In this document: positions 41,796-51,817 of the stretch, piece by piece | How the letters are laid out: each line of letters starts with the position of its first letter | How positions within the stretch are numbered: the first letter of the stretch is position 1 | From: Pseudoalteromonas sp. NC201 | Lineage (GTDB): Bacteria > Pseudomonadota > Gammaproteobacteria > Enterobacterales > Alteromonadaceae | NCBI RefSeq assembly: GCF_002850255.1 | Contig: NZ_CP022522.1 | Coordinates: 43,501 to 107,500, forward strand | Direction of reading: 5' to 3' | DNA length: 64,000 nt | Translations under genes and position numbers: made by a program | Notes under the pieces: model-generated | What the model was told of the DNA's origin: nothing | The model's input: only the letters and a program-made list of their open reading frames with translations | The model's database searches: none

Positions 41796-43613
41796 ATGAA
41801 AGTTGTGCTAACTCGACCCGTTGGCAAATCAGAACCTTTATCGGAGTTACTGACACAGCAGCAAATTCGCTCAGTGATTTGCCCAGTATTGCAGCTTAAC
41901 GAAGTGGCGGTGAGTGACACCGCCAAAGCAATGATAAGCGAAGCCGAGTTAGCTATTTTTGTCTCGCCAGATGCGGTGCGATACTTTCACCAATTAGAAG
42001 TACCATTAGCCGGACATTGCGCAGCTTTTGCTGTTGGCGAAGGCACGGCCGATGCTATCCAGCAGACCCTAAATATCAAGGCTAAATACCCTAAACAACC
42101 TGATTCCGAAGGCTTGCTTGCACTCCCGCAGCTGTCCTCTGTTGAGGGCAAGCGTGTATTGTTGGTCAAAGGGAAAGGCGGGCGTCCCGTCATTGCGCAA
42201 ACTTTAAAAGCGCGGGGGGCCATCCTTGACAGTCTAGTGGTTTATGAACGCGTTGCCGTAAAAGACAATGCAGATGGCTGGTTAGACCACTGGCGAAGCC
42301 AGCAGATTGAAGGTATAGTCATTACCAGTAATAGTGCAGCGGATGCGATTTTTAATACGCAGTCGTCAGCAAGTAAAGATTGGTTGGCTCAGCGCACTTT
42401 CTTTGTTGTGAGCCAACGTATTGCTGAGCATGTACAGCAATCCTATAACATCGAACAGTCTCAAATTGTGGTATGTCATGGCCCTGATAATCGTGCCATC
42501 GCAGGGAGTATCATCGACTATACCAAGCAGCAAGGGCGCAAAATGACTCAGTCTGAATCGCAAACAAAGAATACAAATACCCAGCAAGCTGCAAAAGCAG
42601 CAGAGCAAACCGTAACGCCACATCACGCGAAGGCTGGTGTGAGTAAGGTTGCGCTCCTTGCATTATTAGTGGCGCTGGGTAGTGGCGCTGGTGCTGGCTA
42701 TGTTTATTTGCAACAGCAACAACAGTTGCAACAAGCGTTGCTAGCTAACCAAGCGATTAACGCTGAAAATCAGCTATTAAACACGCAGCTGAGCGGCGCT
42801 AAGTCGCAACTTCAACGAGTAGAGAATGTGCTTGATTCGCTGCAAGACAATGTCGCAAAGCGATTGGCTGAGCAGCAGCAACATGTGGAAACCCAGCTAA
42901 CGCAGACGCTTGCCAAGGCGCAGCAGCAAGTAAGCGGTGCAGTGGCCTCTGAAGCATTGTATTTACAGCGCCTTGCTGCATTTAAGGTTGCGGCAGAGCA
43001 AGATTATCTTGGCGCAATCGCTATCCTGCAGCGCTTGCAAGAGAGCTTAGAGTCTGAGTCCAACACGGCTGCTGTTAAGCAGGCGATTGCGAAAGATATT
43101 GCGGCTTTGAAGGCCTTGCCTAAGCCACAAACGGAGTCACTTTACTTTGAGCTTCATGGTTTATTGTCTCAAGTTGATACGCTAACGATCAAAACCAAGC
43201 AAATTCCGCAAAAGGCTGCGAGTGAAGATGCTGCGCTATCGCAACAGGTTGATGATTGGCAAGCGAACTTAAAGCGCTCTTGGCAGGGATTGGTTGATGA
43301 CTTTATTACCATACGTCACCATGATGAAGTGGTGATAGACCCACTGCTAGATAAAAACGAGCAGCTGCTTATACGCACGCAGCTGCGTGCGTATTTAACC
43401 CAAGCACAAACTGCATTAATAGATCAACAAGCGAGCATTTACTTCAGTGCGCTTGATAGTGCAGCCGACACGCTGGCGCGTTATTTTGATACGCAACACG
43501 CGTCTGTGAGCGCGATGCAGCAGGCTTTAAACAAGCTGAGCCGCAGTGAAGTTCAGCGCCAAGAACCGATTGAACTTGTCACCCCAGCAGCAGTAAAAGG
43601 GTGGCTAAAATGA
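41796..43613 (+). CDS. hemD/hemX: Fused uroporphyrinogen-III synthase (HemD) and HemX
   Basis: 605 residues in one continuous frame. Residues about 1-245 match HemD (MKVVLTRPVGKSEPLSELL, AIFVSPDAVRYF, ITSNSAADAIF), which cyclises hydroxymethylbilane to uroporphyrinogen III. Residues about 250-605 match HemX: a membrane segment (about 283-305), then a long glutamine-rich coiled coil. In E. coli these are separate genes. Met250 (ATG at 42543) is where HemX would normally begin and is preceded by AAGGG at a good distance, so HemX might also be made separately. It overlaps hemY by 4 bases. Confidence 0.92.
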   Translation: MKVVLTRPVGKSEPLSELLTQQQIRSVICPVLQLNEVAVSDTAKAMISEAELAIFVSPDAVRYFHQLEVPLAGHCAAFAVGEGTADAIQQTLNIKAKYPKQPDSEGLLALPQLSSVEGKRVLLVKGKGGRPVIAQTLKARGAILDSLVVYERVAVKDNADGWLDHWRSQQIEGIVITSNSAADAIFNTQSSASKDWLAQRTFFVVSQRIAEHVQQSYNIEQSQIVVCHGPDNRAIAGSIIDYTKQQGRKMTQSESQTKNTNTQQAAKAAEQTVTPHHAKAGVSKVALLALLVALGSGAGAGYVYLQQQQQLQQALLANQAINAENQLLNTQLSGAKSQLQRVENVLDSLQDNVAKRLAEQQQHVETQLTQTLAKAQQQVSGAVASEALYLQRLAAFKVAAEQDYLGAIAILQRLQESLESESNTAAVKQAIAKDIAALKALPKPQTESLYFELHGLLSQVDTLTIKTKQIPQKAASEDAALSQQVDDWQANLKRSWQGLVDDFITIRHHDEVVIDPLLDKNEQLLIRTQLRAYLTQAQTALIDQQASIYFSALDSAADTLARYFDTQHASVSAMQQALNKLSRSEVQRQEPIELVTPAAVKGWLK

Positions 43614-44713
43614 TGGCAAAAATCATCACCTTCGCGCTTATTTTTATCGCGCTAGCCGCCAGTCATTTGCTCATTGATGAGAAAGGCTATGTGTTGATCT
43701 CTTTCAATCAAACCACGATTGAAGGCAGCATAGTGTCTTTCACTACCTTGCTGTTGCTTGCCATCACCGCTTTCGTGTTGTTGGGTAAGGTAGTGCGTTG
43801 GTCGTGGCATCGCCTAGTCAATACGAAAGGTCATTTTTCCAGAAAGCGTAAACTAAAAGCGCAACAAACATGGAACGAAAGTTTGTGGCTATTTATTAAC
43901 GGCGAAGTGGAACAAGCCGCAACCTTGTTGACGAAAACGCCGCAGCCGGATGAACGCCAAGACTATGTGCGTGCCATCGCAGCCAAAGCGGCGTTAAAGC
44001 AAGGAGATATTGTCAAAGCGAATACGGAGCTAGAAGCAATATCGGATGTCAACCAAGGACAGCTTGCGGCACTATGGTTAGAGGCAAATAATAGTGAACA
44101 GGCGTTGGCTTTACTTGATGATAAAATGTCTGCGGCTAAACCAACTTCAGCGGTGCTTAGCGGTTACATTTTTGCTTGCCTACAGGCTAAGCAACCCGAG
44201 CTGGCTGCTGCACAAATCGCGAAGTGGCATAAAAAGCTTAACTGGAGTGATACACAGTGGCAGAGTGTGTTCGAGCGCATGTTTGTGATAGCCCCAGAGC
44301 AAGCAGACACTTTGTTTAATATGCTACCTAAGGCAGTAAAAGCGCATGCAATACCAGCCCTTAATAAGGTAAAGCTGCAACAGGGGCGCATAGCGGAAGT
44401 GCTGGGTGAGCTCAAGAAGCTGCTCAAACAAGGTCAATATCACCAGCTGGCCGACTATCTGCAACACAGCACGCAAAGTAATAATGAACTCAAGTTAGCA
44501 CTGCAGCAGCAATTGAAAAAACATCCAGATGACAAGGAGTTGCTGTTCTCATTGGCTTGCCTTTGCAATGCTGAGGGGGATTACGAACTTGCTGCGAAGA
44601 TCTTTGATTCTTTAAGCGCAAACCCTTGGGAAGCGCGCTGGAGTAAGCAAGCTCAGCTCGCCTACGAAAAAATGCATACCTACGAGAAAGCGTATTTAAT
44701 CGCAAAATCGTAA
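43610..44713 (+). CDS. hemY: HemY-like inner-membrane protein
   Basis: About 367 residues. Two N-terminal hydrophobic segments (about 5-22 and 38-60) are followed by a TPR-like helical domain facing the periplasm or cytosol. HemY of gammaproteobacteria always lies behind hemX; its role in protoheme synthesis is not defined (it is not protoporphyrinogen oxidase despite the name). The ATG at 43610 overlaps the HemD/X stop by 4 bases with an AAGGG ribosome-binding site 8 bases away. A clear terminator follows. Confidence 0.9.
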   Translation: MMAKIITFALIFIALAASHLLIDEKGYVLISFNQTTIEGSIVSFTTLLLLAITAFVLLGKVVRWSWHRLVNTKGHFSRKRKLKAQQTWNESLWLFINGEVEQAATLLTKTPQPDERQDYVRAIAAKAALKQGDIVKANTELEAISDVNQGQLAALWLEANNSEQALALLDDKMSAAKPTSAVLSGYIFACLQAKQPELAAAQIAKWHKKLNWSDTQWQSVFERMFVIAPEQADTLFNMLPKAVKAHAIPALNKVKLQQGRIAEVLGELKKLLKQGQYHQLADYLQHSTQSNNELKLALQQQLKKHPDDKELLFSLACLCNAEGDYELAAKIFDSLSANPWEARWSKQAQLAYEKMHTYEKAYLIAKS

Positions 44714-44717
44714 CGAA

Positions 44718-44748
44718 AAGCCTGCGCAGCAATGTGCAGGCTTTTTTG
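44718..44748 (+). terminator. Rho-independent terminator of the hemCDXY unit
   Basis: AAGCCTGC (44718-44725) pairs with GCAGGCTT (44736-44743), followed by a T-run (CTTTTTTG). It starts five bases after the hemY stop. Confidence 0.85.
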
Positions 44749-44845
44749 TATTAAAGTTAGCTATACTCAATTCTGACATATGTCCTTGCTATCTCAGTTT
44801 AGGTGCGTATGATCCCAAAAATTTTAACTGCAAATCGAGTCTCTT

Positions 44846-45841
44846 ATGATCAATAACACACTCCCACTATTAGATTTACATCGCCACTTAGATGGTAACG
44901 TTCGTGCTACAACGATTTTAGAACTTGGCCAGCAGTTTAATATGGATTTACCAGCAACGGATCTCGAAGGTCTACGCCCGCATGTTCAAGTGTTGGACAA
45001 TGCACCCAATCTAATGGCGTTTCTTGAAAAACTAGATTGGGGCGTAAAGGTACTAGGTGACTACGATGCTTGTCGCCGCATTGCGATTGAAAATGTTGCC
45101 GACGCAGTTGCACAAGGTATTGATTACACTGAGCTAAGGTTTAGCCCTTACTACATGGCAAAAACCCATAATCTACACCCGCAGGGCGTTGTTGAAGCCG
45201 TAGTCGACGGTGTACAAAGTGCAGTTAAAGGCCAAGACATTAAGGTTAACCTGATCGGGATTATGTCACGCACATTTGGTGTTGAGAAATGCCAATATGA
45301 GCTAGACGCGCTACTTGCCTTTAAAGAGCAGTTGGTTGCGATTGACCTCGCGGGTGACGAGCTGGGCTTCCCGGGCGAGCTGTTTATTGAACATTATAAG
45401 CAGGTTCGCGATGCTTACCTTGGTGTGACGGTACATGCTGGCGAAGCTGAGGGCGCGGTAAGTATCTGGCAAGCCATTAAAGAACTTGGTGCAACACGTA
45501 TCGGTCACGGAGTTAAAGCAATCCATGACCCAGCTCTGATGGACTATTTACGTGATAATCGTATCGGGATCGAGTCTTGCCTAACCAGTAATATCCAAAC
45601 AAGTACTGTCGAAAGTTTAACCACGCATCCATTGAAAGCATTTTTAGATCATGGTGTATTGGCAACCATCAATACCGATGACCCTGCGGTTCAAGGTATC
45701 GAGTTGGACAACGAGTATAGCCATGCAGCTGCGGCGGCAGGTTTAGATTTGAGTGATATCCATAAAGCGCAGCGCAATGCGGTTGAGATTGCCTTTTTAA
45801 GCGAAGCTGATAAAAAAGCGTTGCTTGCAAAGAAAGCGTAG
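44846..45841 (+). CDS. add: Adenosine deaminase
   Basis: 331 residues, complete. It deaminates adenosine and deoxyadenosine to inosine. The zinc-binding HxH is LDLHRHLDG (His12 and His14), followed by [13 protein letters not shown] in [11 protein letters not shown], and the final zinc-ligand block NTDDPAVQG. It stands alone, with a terminator upstream (hemY) and a hairpin at its end. It uses a weak ribosome-binding site. Confidence 0.95.
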   Translation: MINNTLPLLDLHRHLDGNVRATTILELGQQFNMDLPATDLEGLRPHVQVLDNAPNLMAFLEKLDWGVKVLGDYDACRRIAIENVADAVAQGIDYTELRFSPYYMAKTHNLHPQGVVEAVVDGVQSAVKGQDIKVNLIGIMSRTFGVEKCQYELDALLAFKEQLVAIDLAGDELGFPGELFIEHYKQVRDAYLGVTVHAGEAEGAVSIWQAIKELGATRIGHGVKAIHDPALMDYLRDNRIGIESCLTSNIQTSTVESLTTHPLKAFLDHGVLATINTDDPAVQGIELDNEYSHAAAAAGLDLSDIHKAQRNAVEIAFLSEADKKALLAKKA

Positions 45842-45850
45842 GCTGAAATT

Positions 45851-45875
45851 GCTGTGTGGGATCACCCCGCACAGC
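45851..45875. terminator. Hairpin covering the CBS gene stop codon
   Basis: GCTGTGTGGG (45851-45860) pairs with CCCGCACAGC (45866-45875) with one G-U pair and a 5-base loop. The stop of the minus-strand CBS gene (45862-45864) lies in the loop, and the stem sits 10 bases after the add stop. Confidence 0.55.
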
Positions 45876-46269
45876 TAAGATAACTCTCTTTTAGCGCCGC
45901 AACGACTTGGCTACGTGTCACAATTCCAATCACTTTGCCTTCATTGAGTACGGGATAAACCTTAGGACTATTTTGCTGCATACGTTGTGCAAGGTCGACA
46001 ACGGTTGTTGCAGCTTCGATACTGAGGGCAGGCGTAGCCAGTAAGTCTCTCAGCTGTACTTTACCATCACAAAAGTAGCTGGAATTAAGCAAAGGCTTGA
46101 GTAGCTGCTGCTCTGAAATAAATCCAACAAGATGACGCTGTGCATCTATCACTGGCGCACCAATTAAATGATGCTTTTGTAGCAAACTAATCGCGTCGGT
46201 TAGTTCGGTCTCGGCGGTTAACTGTGGGAAATCGGGTGACATGATGTCACGAACATAGAGTTTACTCAT
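45862..46269 (-). CDS. CBS-pair domain protein
   Basis: About 135 residues: two CBS domains and nothing else (VRDIMSPDFPQLTAETELTDAISLLQKHHLIGAPVID, then a second copy with VYPVLNEGKVIGIVTRSQVV). CBS pairs bind adenosine nucleotides and act as sensors. The longest frame starts 40 codons earlier, but the MSKLYVRDIMSP start with a GAGAAA ribosome-binding site suits the domain start. It is downstream of copy B of the MITE-like element, which lies 163 bases upstream of its ATG, and it is convergent with add. Confidence 0.85.
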   Translation of the reverse strand: MSKLYVRDIMSPDFPQLTAETELTDAISLLQKHHLIGAPVIDAQRHLVGFISEQQLLKPLLNSSYFCDGKVQLRDLLATPALSIEAATTVVDLAQRMQQNSPKVYPVLNEGKVIGIVTRSQVVAALKESYLSCAG

Positions 46270-46431
46270 CATATTTCTCGCGGTGTTTGTGTGTAATATG
46301 AGAGTAGCGGGTGAGACTGCTTTGGTAAAATGGATTATTTTGATTGGTTTATTCTGTTTTTTCAATGTGTGACTAAAGGCCAGCCACACATTGGATAAAC
46401 TGCTATTAAATAACTTGGCTTAAGTTACTTA

Positions 46432-46625
46432 ACCTGAGGTTTGGATAAGGAATGTTCCAACTCATTGTTTCTAAAGCACAACTTAGTTTTTTCCTTGTCT
46501 AGCCAGAGAGTTTTAGGGAAAATAAGGCGAATTTACGCACCAATAGCTGGCTATTGGAAGTGAATTCAACGCAGTTAGCGCTAAAACTGGCTGCTAGAAA
46601 GGCATTAATTATCCGCAGCTCAGGT
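46432..46625. mobile_element. MITE-like element, copy B (194 bp, inverted relative to copy A)
   Basis: Read on the minus strand it matches copy A nearly base for base (about six differences) and lacks the 47-base internal insert. It has the same terminal inverted repeats starting ACCTGAG and is flanked by TACTTA at 46426-46431 and 46626-46631. The right flank and terminus overlap the 3' end of fre; the last codons of fre run into the right-hand repeat and its TAA stop is formed across the junction. No coding sequence. Confidence 0.8.
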
Positions 46626-47338
46626 TACTTAATAAACGCAAAAGCGTCGGCGTACATAAAGTCGCGCTCAGCACCATGATTGATAAAGTCATCACGCACG
46701 ATACCTATCATGTCAAAGCGGCCAGCCATATAAATACTGTACGGTTCTAAAGAAACGATATCTTTCATCACAGCCTGATGAACGAAGCCGCGATGGCCTT
46801 GCCATGCTTCACTGGCATTTTCTACCACAGGAATAAACTGAAAGTGTTTATTTGAGGCGGCCCAAGCTTCCATCTCCGCTTTTGCATATAGCGCAGATTC
46901 TTCTTTTACACCCCAATAAAATAAAACAGGTTGGTCGTAACCTGTTTCAGCCAAGTGATCGGCCATAGATTTGACATAAGAAAACCCAGTGCCGCCGGCA
47001 AGTAGAACTAGTGGACGCGCTTGATCAACACGGATCTGAGATACGCCAAGACCAACTTCTAATGCAACGGTTTGCTTTGTATCAAAAGCGTTACGTAGGT
47101 GATCTAGTGATTGCATGGCATAAGAGTCTGCGCCAGAAGCACCGATATGTAACTCTAACTGCTCTGTTTTTGAAGGGCTGCTGGCAATCGAGAAAGCACG
47201 TTTGTCTTTTTCACCAAGTACCAATTGCAGATACTGGCCGGCTTCGAATTGCACCGCTTCTTCAGGTTTTAATATAACTTTGTGAACAAATTCCGTAAGA
47301 GGTGTAATTGAGACAACCTCTGCTGCTAATACTTGCAT
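46625..47338 (-). CDS. fre: NAD(P)H-flavin reductase
   Basis: 237 residues, slightly longer than E. coli Fre. It reduces free riboflavin, FMN or FAD with NAD(P)H. A FAD/flavin-binding domain (QYLQLVLGEKDKRAFSIASSP with the RxFS motif) is followed by a nucleotide-binding domain (LVLLAGGTGFSYV, VLFYWGVKEE). It ends DAFAFIK, one residue longer than the E. coli ending DAFAFI. The TAA stop is formed where the gene meets the MITE-like element, so the terminal Lys-stop is derived from the duplicated target site. It is next to ubiD, as in E. coli. Confidence 0.92.
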   Translation of the reverse strand: MQVLAAEVVSITPLTEFVHKVILKPEEAVQFEAGQYLQLVLGEKDKRAFSIASSPSKTEQLELHIGASGADSYAMQSLDHLRNAFDTKQTVALEVGLGVSQIRVDQARPLVLLAGGTGFSYVKSMADHLAETGYDQPVLFYWGVKEESALYAKAEMEAWAASNKHFQFIPVVENASEAWQGHRGFVHQAVMKDIVSLEPYSIYMAGRFDMIGIVRDDFINHGAERDFMYADAFAFIK

Positions 47339-47415
47339 GTGTTACCTTTATTAAGCACGTGGCTAAAGTCTGTGCACTCTAGCATAGCTGAGTGCACAAT
47401 GTTAGATGATATATG

Positions 47416-48888
47416 TCATTTGATGGTGATCCCTAGGGTATCCCAAATTTCGTCAACGTGTTGTTTAACCTTGGGATCCATAACGATAGGCTCGCCCCAT
47501 TCACGGTCGGTCTCACCCGGCCACTTGTTGGTTGCGTCCATACCCATTTTAGAACCAAGTCCGGACACAGGGGAAGCAAAATCGAGATAATCAATAGGCG
47601 TGCTTTCAACTAAGGTGGTGTCTCTTGCGGGATCCATACGTGTTGTTATCGCCCAAATCACATCATTCCAGTCGCGAGCATTTACATCATCATCACAAAC
47701 AATGACAAACTTGGTGTACATAAATTGTCTAAGGAAAGACCATACGCCCATCATCACGCGTTTAGCATGACCCGGATACTGCTTTTTCATGGTGACGACC
47801 GCCATGCGGTATGAGCAGCCTTCTGGTGGAAGGTAAAAATCGACGATTTCCGGAAATTGCTTTTGTAAAATCGGCACGAATACTTCGTTGAGCGCAACAC
47901 CAAGAATAGCTGGCTCATCAGGCGGGCGGCCCGTATAAGTGCTGTGATAAATAGGATCTTTGCGATGTGTCATATGAGTGACAGTCATTACAGGGAAGTC
48001 GTCAACTTCATTGTAGTAGCCGGTGTGATCGCCATATGGGCCTTCTGGCGCGAGCTCGCCCGGTTGAATATATCCTTCTAAGACGATTTCGGCACTCGCT
48101 GGTACTTGCAGTTCGTTTGAAATTGATTTAACAACCTGCGTCTTACTACCACGCAGTAGACCTGCAAATGCGTATTCGCTTAGCGTATCTGGAACTGGGG
48201 TTACCGCACCTAAAATCGTCGCGGGATCAGCGCCAAGTGCAACAGATACCGGATACGGTTCGCCGGGGTGCTCTTTGCACCACTCCTGAAAATCAAGCGC
48301 ACCGCCACGATGTGATAGCCAGCGCATAATAATTTTGTTTTTACCCAATAGCTGTTGACGATAAATCCCTAGGTTCTGACGCTTTTTATAAGGACCTTTG
48401 GTTACCGTTAACCCCCATGTAATTAAAGGTGCGGCATCACCAGGCCAGCAATGTTGAATAGGTAGTTTAGTGAGATCAACCTCATTATCGCTCAGTACAA
48501 CTTCCTGACATGGGGCTTTTTTCACTTCTTTGGCTGGCATATTCAACACTTGTTTGAATACCGGTAGCTGGCCAATGGCTTCTTTAATTCCCTTCGGTGG
48601 ATCGGGTTCTTTTAAAAAAGCGAGTAACTTGCCGACTTCTCTTAGTTCACTGACATCGCTTTGTCCCATCCCCATTGCGACGCGCTTTGGTGTGCCAAAG
48701 AGGTTAGCCAGTACCGGAATGTCATAACCAACAGGGTTTTCAAATAGGATAGCGGGTCCACCTGCTCGCAGCGTTCGGTCTGCAATTTCAGTCATTTCTA
48801 GTTTGGTGGAAATGGGCTGCTTGACGCGAACAAGTTCTCCTTGTTTTTCAAGCTGGGCTATAAAATCTCGTAAGTCTTGGTATTTCAT
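47416..48888 (-). CDS. ubiD: 4-hydroxy-3-polyprenylbenzoate decarboxylase
   Basis: 490 residues, complete UbiD family length. It removes the carboxyl group of 3-octaprenyl-4-hydroxybenzoate in ubiquinone synthesis, using prenylated FMN made by UbiX. Typical segments are [69 protein letters not shown] (metal and cofactor binding) and [17 protein letters not shown]. fre follows on the same strand after 77 bases. The 307 bases upstream hold a palindrome (48912-48931). Confidence 0.95.
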   Translation of the reverse strand: MKYQDLRDFIAQLEKQGELVRVKQPISTKLEMTEIADRTLRAGGPAILFENPVGYDIPVLANLFGTPKRVAMGMGQSDVSELREVGKLLAFLKEPDPPKGIKEAIGQLPVFKQVLNMPAKEVKKAPCQEVVLSDNEVDLTKLPIQHCWPGDAAPLITWGLTVTKGPYKKRQNLGIYRQQLLGKNKIIMRWLSHRGGALDFQEWCKEHPGEPYPVSVALGADPATILGAVTPVPDTLSEYAFAGLLRGSKTQVVKSISNELQVPASAEIVLEGYIQPGELAPEGPYGDHTGYYNEVDDFPVMTVTHMTHRKDPIYHSTYTGRPPDEPAILGVALNEVFVPILQKQFPEIVDFYLPPEGCSYRMAVVTMKKQYPGHAKRVMMGVWSFLRQFMYTKFVIVCDDDVNARDWNDVIWAITTRMDPARDTTLVESTPIDYLDFASPVSGLGSKMGMDATNKWPGETDREWGEPIVMDPKVKQHVDEIWDTLGITIK

Positions 48889-49195
48889 CGGCGCACTGTG
48901 AGTTGAGTTTGGCCTAGTATATCAACTAGGCATATTTTTCCTAGCTGTACGGATGGGATGGTGAAAAGGTTTAGTGACTCACTTTTGCGTCTACACTATT
49001 GCGAAATAGACTACACTTTCAGAGCGTATTGGCTTGTCAGTACGCCGGAGCAAGTGTATAAATTGTTATAAAAAGATGTGTGTGTTGAGTTGTTTTGATA
49101 TGAAACAAGCAAAAATCGACTTTCGATGTAGCTCACATACCCTTTGCGCTATAGTCGCCGCGGTTGCATAAAACGATATCCTGAGGGGTCTGAGT
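48889..49195. other. Intergenic region between ubiD and the GGDEF/EAL gene
   Basis: About 307 bases with divergent promoters. The only structure I see is GCCTAG (48912-48917) with CTAGGC (48926-48931), followed by ATATTTTTC on the plus strand. No small gene or RNA is recognised. Confidence 0.5.
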
Positions 49196-51817
49196 TTGAA
49201 GTTGATGTCAAAATTGCTCGGGGGGCTGCTGTTGCTGTTTTGTATTTCAGCACCAGCTAACGAGTTACCATATTATACTTTTTCTAATCATAGCGCGGTG
49301 ATGTTGATCATCGAGCCCACGTCTGGAAAAATTTTGGATGCCAATAAGACTGCTGCCGCATTCTATGGTTATAGCGAGGCGGTACTAGAATCAAAAGTCA
49401 TTCAAGATATCAACTTATTTACCGCCGAGCAGGTTGCCAATGAGCGTCAAGCGGCATTAAATGAAGGCCGCAATTATTTTATCTTCCAACATCAAACTGC
49501 AGACGGTAGTACTAAAACAGTGAGTGTTCACTCAACGCCGTTTGAAGATAGCGATGGTAAACCAAGGTTACTTTCTATCATTCAAGATATGAGTGAGCAG
49601 CGTAAGCTACAGCAAGATCTTTGGCATTACCAAGCCAATCTTGAACAACAGGTCATGCTGCAGACTGAAAAAATCAAGCAAGCCAATATGGTACAGGTCA
49701 TTTTGTTAACTGCGGTAATTGCTGTGCTTATTCTATCGATGGCGGTATTGATGACCGTTTTGGTCAGGCTAAGGCGCTCCAATCAGCGAGCACAAGACCA
49801 AGGTGCGAAGCTCAGTGCCATTTTTGATGGTATTAAAGCATATCTGGTGTTTACGGATGAAACTCATCACATTGAAGCCGCTAATGGCTCAGTGTTAAAG
49901 GATTTTGATAGTTTAGAAGCGTTAAAATCAAAATCTATTTATACCTTATTTGATGTGCTTGATAGTGAAAAGCTGCTAACGGAAGGAACGCTTGAGTGCC
50001 AACTTGATGCGCGTTTTGGTTATCGCAATGTGCGGGTTTCTTGTGCCCCGGTGGTAAGTGAAACACAAGCAAAACTGGGTTTTATCTATGTTATTCAAGA
50101 TATTACGGAAGAGCTTGAGAACGAAAGAGAACAGCGCTTGGCAAGTACGGTATTTTCGACAACCTCTGAAGGTGTGTTGGTCTCCGACAAACATAATCAA
50201 ATCCAAATGGTAAATCGTGCATTTAGCGAAATTACAGGCTTTGGCATGGATGAAGTGATAGGGGAGACTCCATCAATCCTGAACTCTGGACGTCACGATG
50301 AGCGCTTTTTCAACGCGTTATATGATGACTTGGTTAACAAAGGCCATTGGGAGGGAGAGATTTGGAACAAGCGCAAAAATGGTGAAATTTATCCGAGTTG
50401 GCTGCAAGTATCTGCAGTATTTAACGATGCTCGGGAAATTGATATGTATGTTGCGTTATTCAGTGATATTACCTCGAGAAAACGTAACGAACAGTTGATG
50501 TGGCAGCAAGCCAACTTTGATAGTTTGACAGGTCTTGCAAACCGCCATCATTATCACGTTAAATTTGATTTAGCGTTAAAACGAGCAGCTCAGCTAGAAG
50601 AGCGCTTTGCAATTTGTTTTATCGATCTTGACCGCTTTAAAGCAGTGAATGACACGCTTGGACATCATATTGGTGATCTACTACTCAAAGAAGCTGCAAA
50701 CCGTATTAATGAGTGCGTGCGCAGTTCTGATACCGTTGCAAGATTAGGTGGGGATGAGTTCGCGTTATTGCTACAAGATATAAGTTCTATCAGTGATTTA
50801 GAGCAGGTTGCGACTAAGATTTTACGTGCACTAGCCAACCCTTTTCATTTGGAAGGGCACGAAGCTTATGTATCCGGTAGTATGGGGATCACGCTTTACC
50901 CAGATGACGGCACCGATCGAAAAATCTTGCTACGTAATGCCGATAGTGCAATGTATAAAGCGAAGGAGCATGGTCGCGACTGTTTTCAATTCTATACTTC
51001 AGCGATGCATCAACATGCCAAAGCGCGTAGCGTGTTAGAAAGTGCCTTGCACAAAGCGCTGTCTAATCGAGAATTATCACTGGTGTACCAACCTATTTTT
51101 TCACAGCTTGGTAGAGGCGACCTCGTTGGCTGCGAGGTGTTGTTAAGATGGAAAAGTGAGTTGCTAGGCCATGTTTCTCCAGAGCAATTTATTCCCGTTT
51201 GCGAAGAACTAGGGCTTATCTTACCCATTGGAGAATGGGTGCTGTATCACGCTTGTTCTCAAGTTAAAGCTTGGCAAGACAACTACGGTAGACCCTTATT
51301 TATTGCAGTTAACGTTTCTAGTATCCAGTTTAAACGCCAAGATATGGTTGCATTAGTAAGAAAAGTACTTAAAGACACCAGACTAGAAGCTAAATATCTG
51401 ACATTGGAAATCACAGAGTCAGTACTAGTTGAAAACTCAGACAAAATATTGTCACAATTAAAAGCATTAAGAGAAATTGGTGTAGAACTGGCGATTGACG
51501 ACTTCGGTACTGGATATTCGTCGTTGAGTTATCTCAAGCGCTTCCCGCTTTCTAAATTGAAAATTGATAGAACCTTTATTCGTGATTTACCCGAAGATGA
51601 AGAAGATAAAGCGCTCGTCAGTGCGATTATATTGATGGCGCATAAATTGAACTTAAGGGTCATTGCAGAAGGGGTTGAAACCCCCGCACAATGCATGTTT
51701 TTAAAGAATTTACTGTGTGATATGACACAAGGCTATTTTCATTCTAAACCGGTGGCACAACAAGAGTTTGAAGCAAACGTTTTGACTGTGCAGTATCACA
51801 AGCAAAGTCACAGTTAA
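49196..51817 (+). CDS. PAS/GGDEF/EAL cyclic di-GMP protein
   Basis: 873 residues. There is an N-terminal signal segment, a PAS domain (about 30-135), a membrane helix (about 166-190), at least one more PAS domain (about 325-430), a GGDEF domain with the intact GGDEF motif at 518-522, and an EAL domain. The EAL signature reads EVL (Glu647) instead of EAL, but the other catalytic blocks (LEITESVL, DDFGTGYSSLSYLKRF, AEGVETPAQ) are present, so phosphodiesterase activity is likely retained. It may make or break cyclic di-GMP. The start is a TTG at 49196 with GAGGGG 7 bases upstream; the first ATG three codons later has poor spacing. Confidence 0.88.
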   Translation: MKLMSKLLGGLLLLFCISAPANELPYYTFSNHSAVMLIIEPTSGKILDANKTAAAFYGYSEAVLESKVIQDINLFTAEQVANERQAALNEGRNYFIFQHQTADGSTKTVSVHSTPFEDSDGKPRLLSIIQDMSEQRKLQQDLWHYQANLEQQVMLQTEKIKQANMVQVILLTAVIAVLILSMAVLMTVLVRLRRSNQRAQDQGAKLSAIFDGIKAYLVFTDETHHIEAANGSVLKDFDSLEALKSKSIYTLFDVLDSEKLLTEGTLECQLDARFGYRNVRVSCAPVVSETQAKLGFIYVIQDITEELENEREQRLASTVFSTTSEGVLVSDKHNQIQMVNRAFSEITGFGMDEVIGETPSILNSGRHDERFFNALYDDLVNKGHWEGEIWNKRKNGEIYPSWLQVSAVFNDAREIDMYVALFSDITSRKRNEQLMWQQANFDSLTGLANRHHYHVKFDLALKRAAQLEERFAICFIDLDRFKAVNDTLGHHIGDLLLKEAANRINECVRSSDTVARLGGDEFALLLQDISSISDLEQVATKILRALANPFHLEGHEAYVSGSMGITLYPDDGTDRKILLRNADSAMYKAKEHGRDCFQFYTSAMHQHAKARSVLESALHKALSNRELSLVYQPIFSQLGRGDLVGCEVLLRWKSELLGHVSPEQFIPVCEELGLILPIGEWVLYHACSQVKAWQDNYGRPLFIAVNVSSIQFKRQDMVALVRKVLKDTRLEAKYLTLEITESVLVENSDKILSQLKALREIGVELAIDDFGTGYSSLSYLKRFPLSKLKIDRTFIRDLPEDEEDKALVSAIILMAHKLNLRVIAEGVETPAQCMFLKNLLCDMTQGYFHSKPVAQQEFEANVLTVQYHKQSHS

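Noticed and set aside
43601..43613. GTG at 43601 as the hemY start
   Set aside because: ATG at 43610 has a better placed AAGGG ribosome-binding site and the common 4-base overlap with the upstream stop.
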